Positions 60,784-64,000 of a stretch of 64,000 nt of DNA are shown here, in pieces. Below the pieces are notes generated by a model, which saw only the letters and a program-made list of their open reading frames with translations, did no database searches and had not been told where the DNA came from. Every line of letters starts with the position of its first letter. Position 1 is the first letter of the stretch. Source of the stretch: Arbacia lixula (Eukaryota; Echinodermata; Echinoidea; Arbacioida; Arbaciidae). A program made the translations under genes and the position numbers. The DNA lies in NCBI GenBank assembly GCA_963669155.1, contig CAVLGW020000023.1, forward strand, positions 15,001 through 79,000, in the 5' to 3' direction.

Positions 60784-61679
60784 ATATCAGACATTGTTTT
60801 GTGATACGATGAATTGCAATACATAGTACCTGTGCAAATACTTGCAAAGTTATATTGCAACTCACTGTTTGCGATGCAAGGGCTCTGCTCTGCATGGCAC
60901 GCAATTGCGTGCTAAGCAAATGCAACAATAAGGCATTAAAGAAGACATCTTTCCAAACATGTCAGAGTAAATTATGTTCTCTGAATTTTCCCCAATATTC
61001 CTTTTCATGATATTCATAAGCCGTAACCACTTCATACAGTTTTCACATATTGTCAAGCTTTTTGTGTGAAATTAGGTATTTGCAAAGTTTAACCCACCCC
61101 GCACCCCCCCCCCCCGCCCCCACGTTTTGTCCCTAAGAATGAAGTTAAATTTTGATTTTATTGCGTGTGCGGACAGAAAATGTTCAAGGACTCTCGTAAT
61201 GGCGACCGCAATCCAATTCGCAGTTCTTTTAGGGATTTTTCAGAATCATCGAGATAATTTGCCGAGCACTGCGTGTATGAATCTGTCGCAAATCGAAAAT
61301 CGGTTTGGTGTATCCCAGGATGCACAGCGCATAATGTAAACATCCGCTATTTCGCTATTTCGGAACGTTCGCGAATTCCCTTCGTTTGCACGTGTGCAGT
61401 TTAAACATAACTGGTCATGAAGCGGGCGTGCGCGTGCGCAGTGTCACGCTTCTCTCTCCACCGTGTCGATTTTGTTTCAGTGTGCGTGAAATCATTCATG
61501 TGTATGAACGCTTGTAAAAAAGATCGATTTTTTGAGCGCGATCCACTTTGCGCATATAGTACCGATTTAAACAAAAAATATTTATTAAAGCGTTTCTACA
61601 AAGACTTCCAAAAAGACTTTCTTCGTGATACTCAAATCTTTGTTCCAACTGTAAAACGGGCATGTTGACATTTTTATAA

Positions 61680-62995
61680 TATTGGATGGCCTCCAGGGGG
61701 ACACCAGACTATATTCCACGAGATAAAATCATATTACGGCTTTATCGAGTGCAATATAGTCTGTATCTCCCGAAAGAGCCGTCTAATACATGTACTATTA
61801 ATTATTATCAAGTACAAACGCTGTTAGGCTAAGACCTGGCGACAGAATTAGACTAGCCAAGTCCAAGTCTGGTCGCATCAAACAGTGGTTAGGCCGGCTT
61901 GAGTCTGAGCTTCATTGACTAAGTGTGTATTGCTGTGGGATGAGCTAGACGTTAGACCTATCCAACTTTCACAGCGAGGATGCTTCTACTAGTATTAGAC
62001 ATAACTTGTCCAACTTAGACTCTAATGAACTTGTTACATATGAGTTCAGGACGTTACCATTCACCGGCTAGCTAGCCAGAGGAGCCGGTTTTCAGACATC
62101 AAACGTCGCCTCAACTTGCCCCGCACCAACGGAGTTCAACTCCACTCCAAAACCATGTTTCCCAAGATAATCGCGGCATGTTGATGCAGCCTTTGTTAGT
62201 TGTTTTACATAAGTAGTAGACCTAATTCTTTTGGTACTTTTACGTTTACGTTTACGGGGGCCGCCACTGTTGACAACGACGCGTAGTTTATACGCGCACC
62301 GCGCTAGCGCAAATGCGCGTAAGTAGCCCGGGCCATGCGCTAGCTGGGTCGGCCAGCTTTGTAGCAAAAGTATTTGCATTGACTTTGCCTGTAGGTTGAA
62401 TGTCCTTTGCAACTTTTTCTTTAACACGCAAATTCCATAGGGTACTTGCCGCTGAAGCTTTGGTCGTGGCGATTGTTTTTTCAGCCAAGCTAGTGACGTC
62501 ATTCACACGTTGACTGCATAGCGCATGCATATATTGCACTCGACTTTAATACGGGATGGTATGGGCAAAAACACTAAATATCCCAGGTGGTTCGACATTC
62601 AAATTCGATCACTCTGAGATGATCCCCTCGTTGTGAAATGGAACCCCTGGTCATGGTGAACCATTTAACACGGGACCAGTACTACTTACCACTACTGCTC
62701 TTCACATTGAAAATGATCGAACCATACAGCAACCTAGTCAGATATCAGACAGTCTATGTGATGTTTGAAACATTATCTGGTGCTTTCGATTATTGTTTGC
62801 ATTTAGCTGTATGTTTAAACTATATACTTGTACTCATTAGTATATTCCATATAGTATTTACCGCGCGCTGTACAAATATGACATAGTGAATAAAGACTAC
62901 ATGACCGTTATGCCGGCGTGATCATGGGGCCCGTAATTATGGTAATAGTTATCACAGCACGATCCCTACATGTTCTGGTGATAGAGGTTTACGTG
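61680..62995. other. Unassigned DNA
   Basis: A minus-strand open frame of 136 codons (62502-62092) and an overlapping one (62539-62288) match nothing I recognise. The stretch 61815-62040 is rich in ttagac/gtctaa words and may be an old repeat. Confidence 0.4.
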
Positions 62996-62999
62996 ATAA

Positions 63000-63420
63000 C
63001 TCCAGAAATGAGCGACCCCAAACTTGGTACAATAATAATGTATGGCAGGGCAATAAACTGATTACATATTGGGTCCTGTATGTCAAAGGTTAAAGGTCAC
63101 AGGTCAAGGCCAAATCTAATAATTTCACCTCGAAGAATGTTAGACCAAAGTACTCCAACCAAACATGGTTTATTGATAATATATGACAAGACAGTTTAAT
63201 GATGAAATTTTGGGTCAGATAGGTAAAACCTAAAAGGTCATAGGTCAAGGTCAAAATCTTAATATTTCACTATTGACATGGTAACTCGAGAAAATGATTG
63301 AACATATTTTTATCAAAAAATTGTACAATGATGACATATGGCAGGAAACCTAACTAATTAGAATTTAGGTCTTATAGGTCAAAGTTCACAGGCCAATGTC
63401 AAATCCTGATATATATTTTA
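63000..63420. repeat. Three diverged 142-bp units with AGGTCA words
   Basis: Each unit carries a landmark of the type aaaggtca-caggtcaaggtcaaat (at about 63093, 63233 and 63380) followed by a taatatttcac-like phrase, and a tatgacatatggcag-like phrase upstream. Confidence 0.75.
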
Positions 63421-63866
63421 TTTTCTACATAACTTGAAAAATGATACACTGACTTTCATCTCAAGATCGTGTGTCATAAATACATGCCTATGTCATTTTA
63501 AGTCACTCTCAATATTGTGTGTCATGAATACATGCTTGTAACATATAATGAACACAATATATCTGATTCTTTTCAAACTATATATAATAGATAAACATTA
63601 CAATTAGCTTTTACATACACATTTTAGATGATTGGCCATTCTTTACAGGTATTACGTTGTCGTGATGGCATTTGCTTTCTTCGAGTAAATGACATTTTTA
63701 TCCAACACAAAGATATGATGATCATTACATACAGTTTGTATTCATTTTAAATACCAGAAGTTGTTTCACAATACAGACAAATCAAATTTCATTTCAAAGT
63801 CCCTTTCCTGTTGGAAACCATGTTATTAAGATCATCTAAGTAAAAAATAATGTTCCTTCTCTGTAG

Positions 63867-63969
63867 ATGTTAATGAATGTGCTTTTATGTTTTGTGCGAA
63901 TGGAGCTACCTACGTCGATGGAATAAATGGCTATGCAATGAATGGTTATACTGGGACCGACTTAGACAG
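63867..63969 (+). pseudogene. Decayed EGF exon near window end
   Basis: Good acceptor (ttctctgtag) and DVNECAFMFCANGAT, but later cysteines are replaced or deleted (YVDGINGYAMNGYTG) and the end is shortened; donor position reads gcatatt. It shows that EGF cassettes of the same family continue to the right, probably in the gene started at 54886. Confidence 0.65.
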
Positions 63970-64000
63970 GCATATTGACATTTATCAATTACTGCTGCCT

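Larger units (their letters stand above)
56599..61345. repeat. Mosaic of duplicated repeat segments
   Basis: 56599-56860 is repeated at 58636-58865 (gcaatgaggaagctaatcg, caggggcccgtatcacaaaa). 56930-57330 is repeated as 59665-59740 plus 60786-61110 (gtaatatacgattgattg, catggcacgcaattgcgtgc). 59270-59560 is repeated at 61140-61450 (cgaaaatcggtttggtgtat, cacgtgtgcagtt). Probably fragments of one non-autonomous transposon family, inserted and duplicated in stages. No gene recognised. Confidence 0.75.

Noticed and set aside
62092-62539. Two overlapping minus-strand open frames (136 and 83 codons)
   Set aside because: Not recognised, no signal peptide or domain, and the two frames conflict with each other; left as unassigned DNA.

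Overview
The window looks like nuclear DNA of a marine deuterostome, most likely an echinoderm (sea-urchin-like); hemichordate or amphioxus cannot be excluded. The reasons are short phase-1 exons in AT-rich introns of 0.3-2 kb, a metazoan adhesion-GPCR gene, RTE and L2/CR1-type LINEs, a tRNA-derived SINE with an L2/CR1-type tail, and many foldback and MITE-like elements. No prokaryotic, viral or LTR-element genes were recognised.

Positions 3971-45816 (+) hold one very large gene that I read as 46 coding exons; its 5' end lies before the window. The exon lengths sum to 7172 nt and stay in one frame to a stop at 45814-45816, about 2,390 residues. The order of parts is: a divergent LDLR-type (YWTD) propeller (3971-6682), an LDLa module (7479-7631), a clear YWTD propeller (7980-14155), 23 EGF modules on 22 exons (15658-31180), an Ig domain (31719-31979), a SEA domain (32150-33152), a hormone-receptor (HormR) domain (33588-34540), GAIN with GPS (36286-39822), seven transmembrane helices (40476-45516) and a cytoplasmic tail ending -DTGV. 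This is an LRP-like and Notch-like ectodomain on a self-cleaving adhesion GPCR, a combination I do not know from vertebrates.

The EGF block (about 15.6-29.6 kb) is an exon-amplification zone. A cbEGF exon and a plain EGF exon recur as a two-exon unit of about 1.25 kb. A larger 5.4 kb unit has been duplicated with its introns, one exon is a recombination hybrid, and at least six decayed or truncated EGF exons lie between the working ones. Three introns appear to start with GC instead of GT.

The gene also collects mobile DNA: a TTAA-flanked MITE just before the first exon, a tRNA SINE (6.1 kb), a 3.2 kb RTE-like LINE with a 10-bp target duplication (9.8-13.0 kb), a 124-bp hairpin inside an insertion at 19.3 kb, and an inverted-repeat element and RTE fragment at 42.3-43.5 kb.

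Downstream of 45816 are a probable 3' UTR (poly-A signals near 47.8 and 47.98 kb), two joined L2/CR1-type LINE fragments (48.5-51.9 kb, minus strand), a purine-only tract with a 34-bp minisatellite (53.2-54.3 kb), and at 54886 a signal-peptide exon with a phase-1 donor, probably the start of a second gene. A repeat-rich stretch follows (56.6-61.6 kb), with internal duplications and a 1,041-bp TA-flanked inverted-repeat element whose empty site is visible in a paralogous copy. The window ends in AGGTCA-rich repeats (63.0-63.4 kb) and a decayed EGF exon (63.87 kb), which hints at more EGF exons to the right.
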